From the NCBI GenBank assembly GCA_023410595.1, contig JAEYPO010000030.1:133198-197197 (forward strand): 64,000 nt of DNA. Direction: 5' to 3'. The notes under the pieces are model-generated. The model did no database searches. It saw nothing but the letters and a program-made list of their open reading frames with translations, and was not told the DNA's origin. This document shows, piece by piece, positions 9,901 to 19,024 of the stretch (position 1 is its first letter; every line of letters starts with the position of its first letter). The position numbers and the translations under genes were made by a program. The stretch comes from Bacillota bacterium (GTDB lineage: Bacteria; Bacillota; Clostridia; Christensenellales; SZUA-584).

Positions 9901-11978
9901 CTGACAACTATGACTACACCGGCGTAACGCTGAGCAAAACGGTGAACATTACAGTCAGCAAGGCTATGCCTATAATCGCCTTCCCAACAGCCGGAGAGCT
10001 CACGTACGGGCAGCCGCTGTCTGATTCGCCTCTGACTGGCGGCAGCGGAAACGGCAGCTTCGCATGGGAAAGCCCCGATACGATACCCACCGTCGTCAAC
10101 AGCGGCTATAACGTGATCTTTACGCCCAATGATACGGATAACTATAATACGGCGACGCAAGCGGTAGCCATATCGGTTCTTAAGGCCGAGCAGGCGACAT
10201 TGTCGATTGCCGAACCGTCCGTCACTTATGGCGACGCGCCGTTTAGCCTGTCGGTCAGCGGTGGCAGCGGCACGGGCAGCTTAAGCTATGCGGTTACGTC
10301 GGGCGACGCTGTGACGGTCAATGCTGCAACGGGCATTGTCACGGTGGTCAAAGCGGGCTCGGCAGCTGTCAAGGTGACTAAGGCCGCAGACAGCAATTAC
10401 AACGCCAAATACGCCAGTGTGACTGTCACCGTCGACAAAGCGGCACCGATAGCGGTGTTTCCTGCAGCCGCTCCTCTCACATACGGACAAGCTCTTTCTG
10501 ATTCGTTGCTGACAGGCGGCAGCGGAGACGGCAGTTTCGCATGGGAAAACCCGCACGCTATACCCACCGTAAACAACAGCGGCTATAACGTGATCTTTAC
10601 ACCCAATGATACCGATAATTATCTGACAATTGAACGGTTACTGGCGCTTGTTGTAAGCAAAGCCAGTCAGGCTCCGCTTGTTGTGAGCGGCATTCCGGAT
10701 ACGCTTACTTTTGGCGACGCGCCTTACCGCATCAATGTTGACGGCGGCAGCGGCACGGGAGCGCTGAGTTATGCCGTCGTCTCGGGTGACGCCGTTGCTG
10801 TTGACGCCGCGGGCATGGTGACTACGGCTAATGCGGGAACAGCAGCCATAAAAGTCACCAATTTGGGAGATAGCAATTACCTGCCGGTTTCCCATACGTT
10901 TTCTTTAACGGTAAACAAAGCTGCTCAAAAAGCTGCCTTGGCGTTTGCTTTGCCCGAATCCATTGCCTATGGCGACGCGCCGTTTCAAATTTCCGGCAGC
11001 GGCGGCAGCGGCGGCGGCGCGTTCAGCTACTTCGTCGCTTCGGGCGACGCCGTTATAATCAGCGAAACGGGCATGGTTACAGTAATAAAACCGGGCGATG
11101 CCGTCATCACGGCCGTCAAGGCGGGTGATGGCAACTATTTAAGCCAAACAAAAGAGATACGGCTCAGTGTGAATAAAGGTAAACAAAACGCGCTGATCAT
11201 TTCCGGCGTTCCCGCGAGGGTCGTCGCGGGTCAGGCGCCCTTTAGTCTGACTGTAAACGGCGGAAGCGGCATTGGAGCTCTGATCTATACGGTCACCTCA
11301 GGCAAGGCCGTCAGCGTGGATGGGAATGGGACGGTGACTATACTGAAGAGCGGTAAGGCTTTGCTGACCGTGACCAAAGAGGCGGACGAGTATTATCTGG
11401 CTACTACGGCAACTGCCGAGATATACGTCAGAAAAGCTGCATACATGATGGGAGATACGCCGACTGCGTCTCCCTCACCTTCCGCTGCGCCGACAGCCAC
11501 AGCCGCGCCCAGCCCGACAGCCACAGCTGCCCCAAGCCCGGCCGCGACCGTATCAGCCTCACCAGCCGGCCCGGCTGTGATACTTAAGCCCTTGTCTATA
11601 CATACTGACGAGCAGGCAGGCGCAGTCATTGTGACAATCAGCCTCCAAGATCTGCCGGATGGTACGGCGGCTTTCAGGCTCCCCTCCGGTGATATCATAC
11701 AGATCGACCCCGAGCAAAGCGCTTATACTCTGTCCGTCAGTCAGGAGGACATCAACGAGTATGGTGAACTTGTAATCGTTGCGTTGAATGAAGAAAGCAT
11801 CCCCTTGGGTAACTATCAGGTTGATCTCTCCGATCATATCGTGCAATCCGGCTCAGCCGGCAGCGGAGCCGGCATACTTTCCATACTTTTTTGGATTGCG
11901 GCTGGTGCTTTGGTGATTGGTGTTGCGTCAGTGGTTATTGTGAGTCAGTTAAAAAAGAAACAGGCACGGATACGCTAA
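6924..11978 (+). CDS. Giant repeat-containing surface protein with C-terminal anchor
   Basis: 1684 residues, starting at the ATG at 6924 after AAGGAG. A signal peptide (MRKRFLTFLLCIGLMSIFLP) ends near VQAADD. Residues about 90-700 hold more than a dozen units of roughly 25-35 residues with the signature GAGIGGG followed by TISGGTVTA, probably a beta-solenoid. A short Ig-like domain comes next (about 720-850). From 9480 to 11433 eight ~75-85 residue repeats alternate between a type with YAVTSGDAVTV and a type with VIFTPNDTDNY, like MBG/Ig-like domains of cell-surface proteins. A Thr/Pro/Ser/Ala linker (about 11455-11560) precedes a final globular segment, a membrane helix (ILFWIAAGALVIGVASVVIV) and a KKKQARIR tail. 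No LPxTG motif is visible. Likely an adhesin or surface-layer protein. Confidence 0.88.
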   Translation: MRKRFLTFLLCIGLMSIFLPQTVQAADDYTYIDQNGETKTTEGLTVTPITADTATLSSGWYVVNSDVTRNGTITVSGSANLILADGYTLSVTGSSSKAGIGVSNGNSLTIYGQGAGTGTLNANGGQYGAGIGGTYWELGGTTNINGGTILATGGQYGAGIGGGHNANAGTTTISGGTVTATGGENSAGIGGGNSNVSNVEYGIGGTINITGGNITANGNGYGAGIGGGLHGQSGTISISGGVINATSGDLSVASGGAGIGGGAGRGVIKITISGGTVIATALDYGAGIGGGSGGGGGIIEISGGNVTASSRYRGAGIGGGNMAGGGTTTISGGTVDATSGYGGAGIGGGYLAAGGTINIQGGDITARGGSWGAGIGSAGNYNAGNITISGGVVKAFAGDYNTGAYSGSAGIGAGGNLEASGPSTHNGGTIKILGGNVTAAGAYNSLDIGRGRNGINGTVLIDEEAIVTLAGQGVEPSVTTFGTCIIKGAGAGAQTGAYEGGIRLATTVIDLEASTLSGGTGYTVSGNTVTLSGSGNAYALVGGTTSRNIAVASGSSADVILFAADIAPDSGCAFNMSGATVNMRLISDNTLSSGAGFAGIQAPYGSVLSINGPGSLTATGGSNGAGIGGGSGMAGGSISITGGTVEAVGSGGGAGVGGGNGSDGGTVLADGEHTTLTATGGANGFDIGSGNSQISGGSLTIQNHATVIMTHSGTNALKNYITGTVSGTGSQLDAGEYLDSHKLLTCTGFTASPSSGAKAYDLVQLTVNVTGLSSDNAQGKIVFYSNGSEIGQASLNRVADGSADAMAVRRNWVALGGTHTLTAEYVQDPGWDSYYMAGAGSLTYEVARIDQAELSLYGLPSTVTYGDAFNLSASGGSGSGSLTYAVTSGDAVTVNAATGAVTAAKAGMATVTVTKAADNNYNPKSASVNITVNKATPPLLNFPSAGSITYGHPLSDSALTGGTGDGTFAWESPGTVPPVNNSGYTVVFTPNDTDNYDYTGVTLSKTVNITVSKAMPIIAFPTAGELTYGQPLSDSPLTGGSGNGSFAWESPDTIPTVVNSGYNVIFTPNDTDNYNTATQAVAISVLKAEQATLSIAEPSVTYGDAPFSLSVSGGSGTGSLSYAVTSGDAVTVNAATGIVTVVKAGSAAVKVTKAADSNYNAKYASVTVTVDKAAPIAVFPAAAPLTYGQALSDSLLTGGSGDGSFAWENPHAIPTVNNSGYNVIFTPNDTDNYLTIERLLALVVSKASQAPLVVSGIPDTLTFGDAPYRINVDGGSGTGALSYAVVSGDAVAVDAAGMVTTANAGTAAIKVTNLGDSNYLPVSHTFSLTVNKAAQKAALAFALPESIAYGDAPFQISGSGGSGGGAFSYFVASGDAVIISETGMVTVIKPGDAVITAVKAGDGNYLSQTKEIRLSVNKGKQNALIISGVPARVVAGQAPFSLTVNGGSGIGALIYTVTSGKAVSVDGNGTVTILKSGKALLTVTKEADEYYLATTATAEIYVRKAAYMMGDTPTASPSPSAAPTATAAPSPTATAAPSPAATVSASPAGPAVILKPLSIHTDEQAGAVIVTISLQDLPDGTAAFRLPSGDIIQIDPEQSAYTLSVSQEDINEYGELVIVALNEESIPLGNYQVDLSDHIVQSGSAGSGAGILSILFWIAAGALVIGVASVVIVSQLKKKQARIR

Positions 11979-12126
11979 AGCAGCAAGCCGTTATTAAAAG
12001 CAAACAGATGATAAATCTGCGGCTGATAAATTCGTAGAATACAAAAGTTGAAACGTCTTTCGGCATCAAGAAACAGTTTGCGTATTCTATAAGCTGCATC
12101 AGTTAGTATAGAGTGCGTGAAGCGTT

Positions 12127-12151
12127 AAAAACGCCACACAGTGGCGTTTTT
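12127..12151. terminator. Bidirectional terminator
   Basis: AAAAACGCCAC and GTGGCGTTTTT flank a three-base loop. A/T tracts on both sides let it end both the surface protein gene (plus) and the transporter partner gene (minus), which converge here. Confidence 0.9.
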
Positions 12152-12198
12152 AGAGTACCTGCCCTTTTATTTTACCATGAACTCTGCCTGATGGCTGC

Positions 12199-13968
12199 TT
12201 ACCCTTCCCCTCCTATGCCCTCGGTCTTCAGCACGAACTGTACGGTGCTGTATTCTGAGTTTCGCTCGTCCATGAACGAGCCGTAACCCGCCGCCTTTTC
12301 GGAGAGCTTGCCTAAGTACCCTTCCAGACCGTCGAACTTGCCCTTTAGCTCTTTCAGCCCGTCGTCATTCAGCTTGGCTATTCCGTCCTTTAAGTCCTCC
12401 ACGCCCGATATCATATCGTCTATGCCGTCCGCCATAGCGGGCAGCTTCTTTGTTATCTCCCCCGCGCCGCTTGAGAGGCCGTCCGCGCCGCTCAGCAGCT
12501 CTTTTACCGCGCCCGCAAGCTGAGTGCAGCCCTGCTCAATAGCCTGCGCGCCGCCCAGCAGCTCAAGGCACGAAGAGTAAAGCTGTCCGCTCGAGGCGCT
12601 GAGCTGCGCGACGCTTCCGGCAAGCGTCGTGGAAAAAGCCGTATAGAAATCGCTTGCGCCCGTGCTTACCCCCTCTGACAGCGCTTTAAGCTGTGTACTG
12701 CCTGAAGTGAGCGGATCGATTATCGCTTTTTGTTCCCCAATTACGTCAATCAGACCATCTATGTTTGTATCGCCAGGATATGCTGATTTCAGCGCGTTAG
12801 CTAACGCGCCGAGTTGAGTATTATATGTCGAAACTCCGCCGAGCCCCGCTTCCATTTCCCCGACCTTTGTATCAAGCAGCGCCGCCGAATCTTTCAGTTC
12901 CGAAAGCTTCAAAGTCATACCCGCGACACTGCTGCCTAGCTGCCCCATTCCTTCGTTGAACGCCGCGAAACCCGCAGCGAATTCCGACATTCCTGAATAA
13001 AATGCGCTTGCCGAGGCTTTAAGCTGCCTTACACTGGAATACAGGCTGCCCGTGCCGCCCAAAAGCTTCTTCGCGCCGCCGCTCAAATCGCCCATGGCGT
13101 TTTGAAGCTTAACAACGCCTTTCTTTAAATCGCGCAGCGCGCTAAGCAGATCGCCCGTGCCGCCCTCCATGTCGTCGGCGCCGCTTATCATATCGTCGGC
13201 GCCCTCGGAGAGCCCGTCAACGTCCACAAAATCGCCGTATGAGTCGAGCCCCGGCGGGCTTTTGGGCAGCACTACGATGTTAATGGGGTCAAGCTTTATG
13301 TCCTGCCCGAACACAGTAAACGAGAAAGTATCCTCGGGCAGCGGGAACGACGCGTATGAGAGCGTATACTGCGACCCCGCGAGCACCGACGTGCCGTTGC
13401 CCGGCACGTCGAGCACGGTGAACCTGTCATTATCAAGCGTTAACGAAACGTTCGCCGCAAGCGGCACGAGCACCTCCCTATTTACGGATTCGTCTCTTTC
13501 GCCCGTCCCCGTCTCGTTACGAAGCGTAAACTCTATCTTGAGTTCTCCCGATTTGCCAAGTATATCCTCAGCCCTTACCTGCTCGCCGTTCAGGTAATAC
13601 GCTATGCGGACGCTCACAGGCAGCGGCTTTTTAGTCTCCCCCTCATAATAGAAGGGCTCTCCCGCTTTGGCGGGCCATGTTATACTGTCGCCTTCCACTG
13701 TCGGTTCTTCCGGTCCGCTTATGTTCTTTATTGAATCATACCGGCCGTAGTCGGTAATATCCCCGCCCTTTAAGAAGCAGTTCACAACCGTCGCGCCCGA
13801 GTAGCTGCCGTCGCTTCCCAGCACGGCGTATACCGTCTCGCTTTTGGCCTTGCCGTTTGCTACGGCCACCGCCGCCGAACCGGACTGCAGCGCGGCAAGA
13901 GCCGCCGCCAGCACCAGCAGCCCCGCGCGCTCGAAATGCTTCCTGTATTTAATAATACCGATATTCAT
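12199..13968 (-). CDS. Secreted partner of the MMPL transporter (YhgE/Pip-like)
   Basis: 589 residues. An N-terminal signal or anchor (AGLLVLAAALAALQSGSA) precedes an exported beta-rich domain (about 40-230). A long Ala/Ser/Gly/Leu-rich region follows (about 240-560), with recurring SGAxxLxxGxxxL units that predict extended helical bundles. Proteins of this type accompany RND/MMPL exporters in Firmicutes and Actinobacteria and resemble the periplasmic part of YhgE/Pip. The start overlaps the stop of the transporter gene (13965), so the two are coupled. It has no clear C-terminal membrane helix, unlike full-length YhgE. The substrate is unknown. Confidence 0.75.
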   Translation of the reverse strand: MNIGIIKYRKHFERAGLLVLAAALAALQSGSAAVAVANGKAKSETVYAVLGSDGSYSGATVVNCFLKGGDITDYGRYDSIKNISGPEEPTVEGDSITWPAKAGEPFYYEGETKKPLPVSVRIAYYLNGEQVRAEDILGKSGELKIEFTLRNETGTGERDESVNREVLVPLAANVSLTLDNDRFTVLDVPGNGTSVLAGSQYTLSYASFPLPEDTFSFTVFGQDIKLDPINIVVLPKSPPGLDSYGDFVDVDGLSEGADDMISGADDMEGGTGDLLSALRDLKKGVVKLQNAMGDLSGGAKKLLGGTGSLYSSVRQLKASASAFYSGMSEFAAGFAAFNEGMGQLGSSVAGMTLKLSELKDSAALLDTKVGEMEAGLGGVSTYNTQLGALANALKSAYPGDTNIDGLIDVIGEQKAIIDPLTSGSTQLKALSEGVSTGASDFYTAFSTTLAGSVAQLSASSGQLYSSCLELLGGAQAIEQGCTQLAGAVKELLSGADGLSSGAGEITKKLPAMADGIDDMISGVEDLKDGIAKLNDDGLKELKGKFDGLEGYLGKLSEKAAGYGSFMDERNSEYSTVQFVLKTEGIGGEG

Positions 13969-16061
13969 GAAACAATCATCCCCTCGTTTTGATCCGGTCT
14001 ATGTTTTCTGAACTCCCAGGTAGTAGCAAGCAGCGGCTTGTCGAACAGCACAAACAGCGCAGGCAGCGCGCACATAATAACGATATAGCTTATCAGCGCA
14101 CCCCTGCCCACCACGGTAGCAATCTCTCTCGTCGCCTTTATGGAGCTTATTACCGTTATCGAAAGCGTCGCGAAGAAGAACGTAAGCATGCTGGTAAGCA
14201 TCGGCCGCGTGGACGCGACTATGGCCTGCCGAACGGCAATCTTTGCATCCAGCGTCTTATGCCGAAACTCGAAATATCGCGACGTGAATAATATAGCGTA
14301 GTCTACCGTGCACCCGAGCTGTATCGCACCTACAAACACGGGCGTTAAAAATATCATCTCCTCGCCCGCGAAGTAATTGATACCTACGTTAATGAATATT
14401 GCGCCTTTTATAACCATCACCAAAAACAGCGGTACAAGCAGCGACTTGAAAGATACCGCCACGATTATAAATATGAATATTATAGATATCAGGTCTACCT
14501 TAAGGTTGTCGGAGTCCGCCGTCGAGGCCATGTCCGCCGCCACCGCATGCGAGCCGGTAACATACACGCCGCCCAGGTACTGCTCCGCCGTACTCTTTAT
14601 GCTGTCTATCGCGGAGAACAGCACGTCGTTAGCAAGGTCCCCCTTGAGCGTCACGTAAAACCTGCGGTAACCGTCGCCCACAAAAGCGTCCTTAAGCTTT
14701 TGAGGCAGGAAGCTTTCGGGTATCCCCGCGCCCGCGCTGGAAGAGAGCCCGCTCACCTCGCGTATGTTCTCAAGCCGCTTTACGGCGTCCATTGCGGCCT
14801 GCTCATAAATAGCGCTATTCTTGTCGTAAAGCACGCTTACTTTATCCGTAGTGCCGAACGCAGAGCTTATCTTGTTTGTCGCTATAATGGGAGCCGTGTT
14901 GTCGGGCATAAAGTTTTCCGACGTATAATAGTACTGCTGGTTCGCGCTGCCTATAAAAGTCGGCACAAACACAACTACCGCAACGGCAAGCAGCACATAT
15001 CTTAAGTTGACTATAGGCCCAGAGAGCTTTTTAAAATCGGGCAGCAGCGCCCTGTGCCTGCGTTTGCCCAGCTTGTAAGTCGCGAGTATCAGGCAGGGCA
15101 ACAGCGTAAGGCTGGCTATAAGGCTGAACAACACACCCTTGCACAGCACTATGCCTAAATCCGCGCCAATCTGGTTCTGCATGAACATGAGCGCTATGAA
15201 TCCCGCACAGTCCGTAAGCGCGCTAGAAGATATCGTTACCAGCGTAGTGTGCAGCGCCGATACCATAGCCTTGTTGGTATCTCCGTTTGCCGCTTTAAGG
15301 TCCTCTTCAAACCTGTGTATCAAAAATATAGAAAAGTCCATCGATATGGCGAGCTGAAGCACCGAGGCTATGGCCACCGTTAAAAACGATACGCGGCTCA
15401 TGACAAGAAAGTTAGTTCCGTAGTTTAAAAGTATCGCTATGCCTATATTGACAAGGCACAAAAGAGGCGCAATATACGACGTGAGCGACACCGCGAGTAT
15501 CAGTATCAGTATGCCGCCCGCTATGCCCAAATAAACCGACTGCTCGCTGTTAAGCGTGGTACGCAGCTCGTTTACAATAACAGGCATGCCTCCGAAATAT
15601 TCGCCCTGCTCTATCATGCCCGATATCTGCTTTACGGCCTCGTCGACGGCTATGTCTCTCATGCCCGTACCAAACGTTATTATCATTATCGTCGAGTCGC
15701 CCTTTTTGTACTGCTCGAGCGCCTGCCGCGACAAAAACTCCTCCGGCTTGTATATGTCGAGCATGTCGTCCATCCACTCCACGCTTTCCACGCCGGGGAC
15801 CCTTTCTATGTCGCTTTTCAGCTTTACGGCCTGCCAGTTTTCCTTGCCTTCCAGCAGCACGTACGCCTGCTCGCCCGCGGTAAATTCGTACTGCTCGACC
15901 TCGGCGCCCTTTATGGAATTAGCGTCTTTGGGGAGAAATGAGGATATCTCAAAGCTCGTTTTCGCAAGGCCTATGCCGAAAATGGCGGGAACGCAAAGCA
16001 ATATAAAAAAAGCGATGACTATAATTTTATGCCTGACTAGAAACGAAAAAAACCTGTCCAT
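13965..16061 (-). CDS. MMPL/RND family transporter
   Basis: 698 residues, from the ATG at 16061 (MDRFFSFLV) with GGAAGTGG upstream; a start seven codons earlier is less likely. It shows the RND duplicated layout: one membrane helix, a large outer loop (about 40-190), five or six helices, a second outer loop (about 390-500) and a last helix bundle. The segment AISMDFSIFLIHRFEE and its duplicate LGCTVDYAILFTSRYFE carry the conserved membrane Asp residues of MMPL proteins that take part in proton coupling. It probably exports lipid or a hydrophobic compound. It is the first gene of a two-gene operon. Confidence 0.93.
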   Translation of the reverse strand: MDRFFSFLVRHKIIVIAFFILLCVPAIFGIGLAKTSFEISSFLPKDANSIKGAEVEQYEFTAGEQAYVLLEGKENWQAVKLKSDIERVPGVESVEWMDDMLDIYKPEEFLSRQALEQYKKGDSTIMIITFGTGMRDIAVDEAVKQISGMIEQGEYFGGMPVIVNELRTTLNSEQSVYLGIAGGILILILAVSLTSYIAPLLCLVNIGIAILLNYGTNFLVMSRVSFLTVAIASVLQLAISMDFSIFLIHRFEEDLKAANGDTNKAMVSALHTTLVTISSSALTDCAGFIALMFMQNQIGADLGIVLCKGVLFSLIASLTLLPCLILATYKLGKRRHRALLPDFKKLSGPIVNLRYVLLAVAVVVFVPTFIGSANQQYYYTSENFMPDNTAPIIATNKISSAFGTTDKVSVLYDKNSAIYEQAAMDAVKRLENIREVSGLSSSAGAGIPESFLPQKLKDAFVGDGYRRFYVTLKGDLANDVLFSAIDSIKSTAEQYLGGVYVTGSHAVAADMASTADSDNLKVDLISIIFIFIIVAVSFKSLLVPLFLVMVIKGAIFINVGINYFAGEEMIFLTPVFVGAIQLGCTVDYAILFTSRYFEFRHKTLDAKIAVRQAIVASTRPMLTSMLTFFFATLSITVISSIKATREIATVVGRGALISYIVIMCALPALFVLFDKPLLATTWEFRKHRPDQNEGMIVS

Positions 16062-16299
16062 ATATATCCACTTCCACCCCATATTATAACAATATTATGT
16101 GGCTGTAACAAGCCGTATGCGATGTAAACAAACCGCGGTTTTTGACGAATTTTATTGCGGCCTTCCCATAAAACGGAAGGATTATCCCCGCATCCGGCGA
16201 ATATTACACAATATACTTTAATTTTGTCGTCCCGGGTATGCACGCAGCCCTTATAGCGGCAGGGACGCCGAATGATGTTTTTTAGGTAGGAGGTCAAAT

Positions 16300-17238
16300 A
16301 TGGGCTCAAGTCGCAAGGCCGGCATATTCGGCGTCGCAGGGGTTGTTGTGCTTTTGATCTGCGCGGTCATCGGCGCCGCGGCATATGAAGGCGGGCCGTT
16401 TTCACCGGCCAACCGCTTTTTAACCGAGCTTGGGTACTATGAGCACGGCTATTTCGTACTGTCCCCGGCATTCATATTCAACATAGGCATGGTCTTATCC
16501 GGGCTGTTGCTGTGCATATTCGCCGTTATGCACGGCATACGCAAAAACACGCCGCTCGACACCGTGGCAGGCTTCTTCGGCATAATGGCAGGCATACTCA
16601 TATCCGTACAGGGCCTTGTTACGCTCAATTACTCAAAAACCCACCTGTTCATCTCCGGCGTGCTCTTCGCAGCGGTATTCTTCATGTGCCTGTTCACTGT
16701 TATAGCGCAGGTGCGCTATTCTGATTCCAGCATTACCGTCCTTGTCTTCGCGTTTTTTGCCGGAGCCGCAGGCGCATTTTCCTCCGTCTATATATTTGCC
16801 GGCGGCCTTAACAAGACGTTACAGACGGGAGCGGCGTACGCACAAAGAGCGGACGTATTGCCCAGCGCGATACTCCAGTGGGGAGTCTATGTAATGCTCC
16901 TGCTGCTGTTTCTCGTTCAGTCTACATCCATGCTGGCGGGCGAGGGCGAGCCCGAAGACGACTTTGAAGACGATTACGAGCTGGCCGATTACAAGCCGGG
17001 TGGCAGTCCCATACACGAAGCCATTAACAAGCCCGCTGAGTTTGAGCCAATAGCAGACGAAGACGAGTTTGAGCTTGAAGCAACCGAGCATGCAGACAAT
17101 TACGGGCTTGAAACCAATTATAAGCCCGCAGATGATTACAAGCCTGAAGCAGATTATACGCCTGAAGATTACAAGCCCGAAGCCAAACGTCACTACGGAC
17201 GCAAGCGCTGGGGCAGCGGCCGCGACATAGAACTGTAA
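16300..17238 (+). CDS. DUF998-like membrane protein with repetitive acidic tail
   Basis: 312 residues after a strong GTAGGAGG site. Six membrane segments fill residues about 8-210, with the DUF998-type signature FSPANRFLTELGYYEHG near the first loop. From about 215 the protein becomes a soluble, acidic, low-complexity tail with repeated YKP units (DYKPGG, NYKPADDYKPEADYTPEDYKPEA) ending in basic residues. The DUF998 core has no firmly known biochemical role. The tail is unlike the core and may bind a partner or lie along the membrane. Transcription diverges from the MMPL operon. Confidence 0.75.
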   Translation: MGSSRKAGIFGVAGVVVLLICAVIGAAAYEGGPFSPANRFLTELGYYEHGYFVLSPAFIFNIGMVLSGLLLCIFAVMHGIRKNTPLDTVAGFFGIMAGILISVQGLVTLNYSKTHLFISGVLFAAVFFMCLFTVIAQVRYSDSSITVLVFAFFAGAAGAFSSVYIFAGGLNKTLQTGAAYAQRADVLPSAILQWGVYVMLLLLFLVQSTSMLAGEGEPEDDFEDDYELADYKPGGSPIHEAINKPAEFEPIADEDEFELEATEHADNYGLETNYKPADDYKPEADYTPEDYKPEAKRHYGRKRWGSGRDIEL

Positions 17239-17284
17239 ACGCCATAATGTTGCGCCCCGCCTCGTCCGGCGTTATACTCAGATT

Positions 17285-19018
17285 ATGAAGCATGTCATAC
17301 TCTGCGCGATAAACGCCACATACTCTCACAGCAGCCTTTCGCTGCTCTGTTTAGAGCACGCGTCCGAATACAGGCCTGATACGCTCGAGTTCACAATAAA
17401 CGACAGCGTTTCTTCCATAGTACACGCCATAGCGGCAAGGCGTCCCGACGCCGTCTGCTTTTCCTGCTATATATGGAACATAGACGCTGTGCTGCGCGCA
17501 GCGTCCTCGATAAAACGCATACTGCCCGGCTGCTTCATACTGCTCGGCGGTCCCGAGGTATCGTATGGGCGCGAACAGCTAATGCGCGCAAATCCGTTTA
17601 TAGATATGATACTCGCCGGTCCCGGCGAAATACCGTTCGCTCACTTCATGCAACGCTTTATTCACACCCCATCAAGCCTCACGGCTTGCTGGGGACCCCG
17701 TATTAAAGGCTGCAGCCTTGCCGATACGCCGTCCGCCTGCATACGCTCGGGCGAAGACATAATAACTACCACCCCCGCGCCCGATTACGACATGAACGAA
17801 GCGCCGTTTTTGTACGGCGACCTGGGGCGTTTCAAAAACAAAATAGTCTACTACGAGACAAGCCGCGGCTGCCCCTTTGCCTGCGCCTACTGCCTGTCCG
17901 CCGGTACGGGAGTATCATTCCTGTCCACAGAGCGCGTCAAATACGAGTTGGAGCATTTCATAAAGTCGGGCGTACGCCAGGTAAAGCTTGTTGACAGGAC
18001 GTTCAACTACCCTCCCGCCCGCGCGAAAGAGATAATAAAAACGCTCCTCACATTATCAGAAAAATATCCCGATTCGCAGACAAACTTCCATTTCGAGATT
18101 GCTCCGTCGCTGCTGGACAGCGAAACGCTTGCGCTGCTGCGCTCAGCTAAGAAAGGCCTTATTCGCCTGGAGGCGGGCATACAGTCCACCAATTCTGACA
18201 CGCTGCGCGCGGTAAACCGCGGCGCGTGTACGCCGCAGCTGTTAGAAAACCTTAAGGCTCTGTGCGGCATGGATAACATACGCGTGCACGTCGACCTAAT
18301 AGCGGGCCTTCCCCATGAGAGCTATGGTATGTTTGCCTCATCGTTCAACGACGCGTACGGCTTAAAGCCCACGGAGCTGCAGCTCGGCTTTTTAAAGCTG
18401 CTCAAGGGCTCGCCTCTTCGCGCAAACGCTGCCGATTACGGCATAGTCTGCACGGATCACGCGCCTTACGAGGTGCTGTTTACAAACGACATATCGTTTA
18501 TGGAGCTTTCCACTCTGCACCTTATCGAAAAGACGCTGGGCATGCTTTATAACTCGGGGCTATGCCTTACGGCGCTCGAGCATATCGTACCGCATTTTGC
18601 GTCCCCGTTCGCTTTCTTCGAAGAGTTCGCGCTTTTCTTGGACGGCGAGGGCTGGTTTTCTCAGCCCCATAAAACGAAGGCGCTGTTTGAGCTCATTTAC
18701 TCGTTCGCGTCATCCCATGGCTGCCCCGGCGGCGAGATTACAGAAGCGCTCGCGTTTGACTGGCTGTGTATAGAAAAGCCCAGAACATGGCCCGAATTTC
18801 TCGAGGGCTGGGCCGAATCGGGACGGACGCAGCTGCGCGCATTCTTAAGCGATACCGATAACATAAGCGCATACCTGCCCGCGTACGCGCGCCTTTCGCC
18901 CGGCGAGATAAGCAGGCGCTGCTTCGCTCATACTTTCAGTGGATTATTTCCGGGGAAAACGCTGCTGTTTGACTACGGCAAGCACCGCGGCGACGACGGC
19001 TTCTTTCAGGTCATATAG
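17285..19018 (+). CDS. B12-binding radical SAM protein (DUF4080 type)
   Basis: 577 residues. Residues 1-115 form a cobalamin-binding-like fold with LLGGPEVSYG. The radical SAM core follows, with the iron-sulfur cysteines in SRGCPFACAYC (Cys196, Cys200, Cys203). The C-terminal third matches the DUF4080 extension. Members are presumed methylases or related radical enzymes, but substrates are not established. The cobalamin part lacks an obvious DxHxxG motif, so base-off binding is doubtful. Residues about 127-140 (HTPSSLTACWGPRI) are encoded by a repeated hairpin element that lies in frame between the two domains (see 17664-17704). It follows the DUF998-like gene by 46 bases and may share its promoter. 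Confidence 0.88.
   Translation: MKHVILCAINATYSHSSLSLLCLEHASEYRPDTLEFTINDSVSSIVHAIAARRPDAVCFSCYIWNIDAVLRAASSIKRILPGCFILLGGPEVSYGREQLMRANPFIDMILAGPGEIPFAHFMQRFIHTPSSLTACWGPRIKGCSLADTPSACIRSGEDIITTTPAPDYDMNEAPFLYGDLGRFKNKIVYYETSRGCPFACAYCLSAGTGVSFLSTERVKYELEHFIKSGVRQVKLVDRTFNYPPARAKEIIKTLLTLSEKYPDSQTNFHFEIAPSLLDSETLALLRSAKKGLIRLEAGIQSTNSDTLRAVNRGACTPQLLENLKALCGMDNIRVHVDLIAGLPHESYGMFASSFNDAYGLKPTELQLGFLKLLKGSPLRANAADYGIVCTDHAPYEVLFTNDISFMELSTLHLIEKTLGMLYNSGLCLTALEHIVPHFASPFAFFEEFALFLDGEGWFSQPHKTKALFELIYSFASSHGCPGGEITEALAFDWLCIEKPRTWPEFLEGWAESGRTQLRAFLSDTDNISAYLPAYARLSPGEISRRCFAHTFSGLFPGKTLLFDYGKHRGDDGFFQVI
17664..17704 (+). repeat. Hairpin repeat, copy A, inside a coding sequence
   Basis: CCCC...AAGCC, loop TCAC, GGCTT...GGGG then ACCCCGTATTA. 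The same plan (AAGYC-TCAC-GRCTT inside a CCCC/GGGG stem, then a CCGTATA-like tail) occurs at 32687, 57969 and 61204, with a variant at 32725. This copy is translated as about 14 residues in the radical SAM protein without breaking the frame. Confidence 0.8.
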
Positions 19019-19024
19019 AAATGT

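Noticed and set aside
9480..11433. Recent tandem duplication of the Ig-like repeats at DNA level
   Set aside because: Repeats share protein motifs and short identical DNA stretches, but differ at many positions; they look old, not recent.
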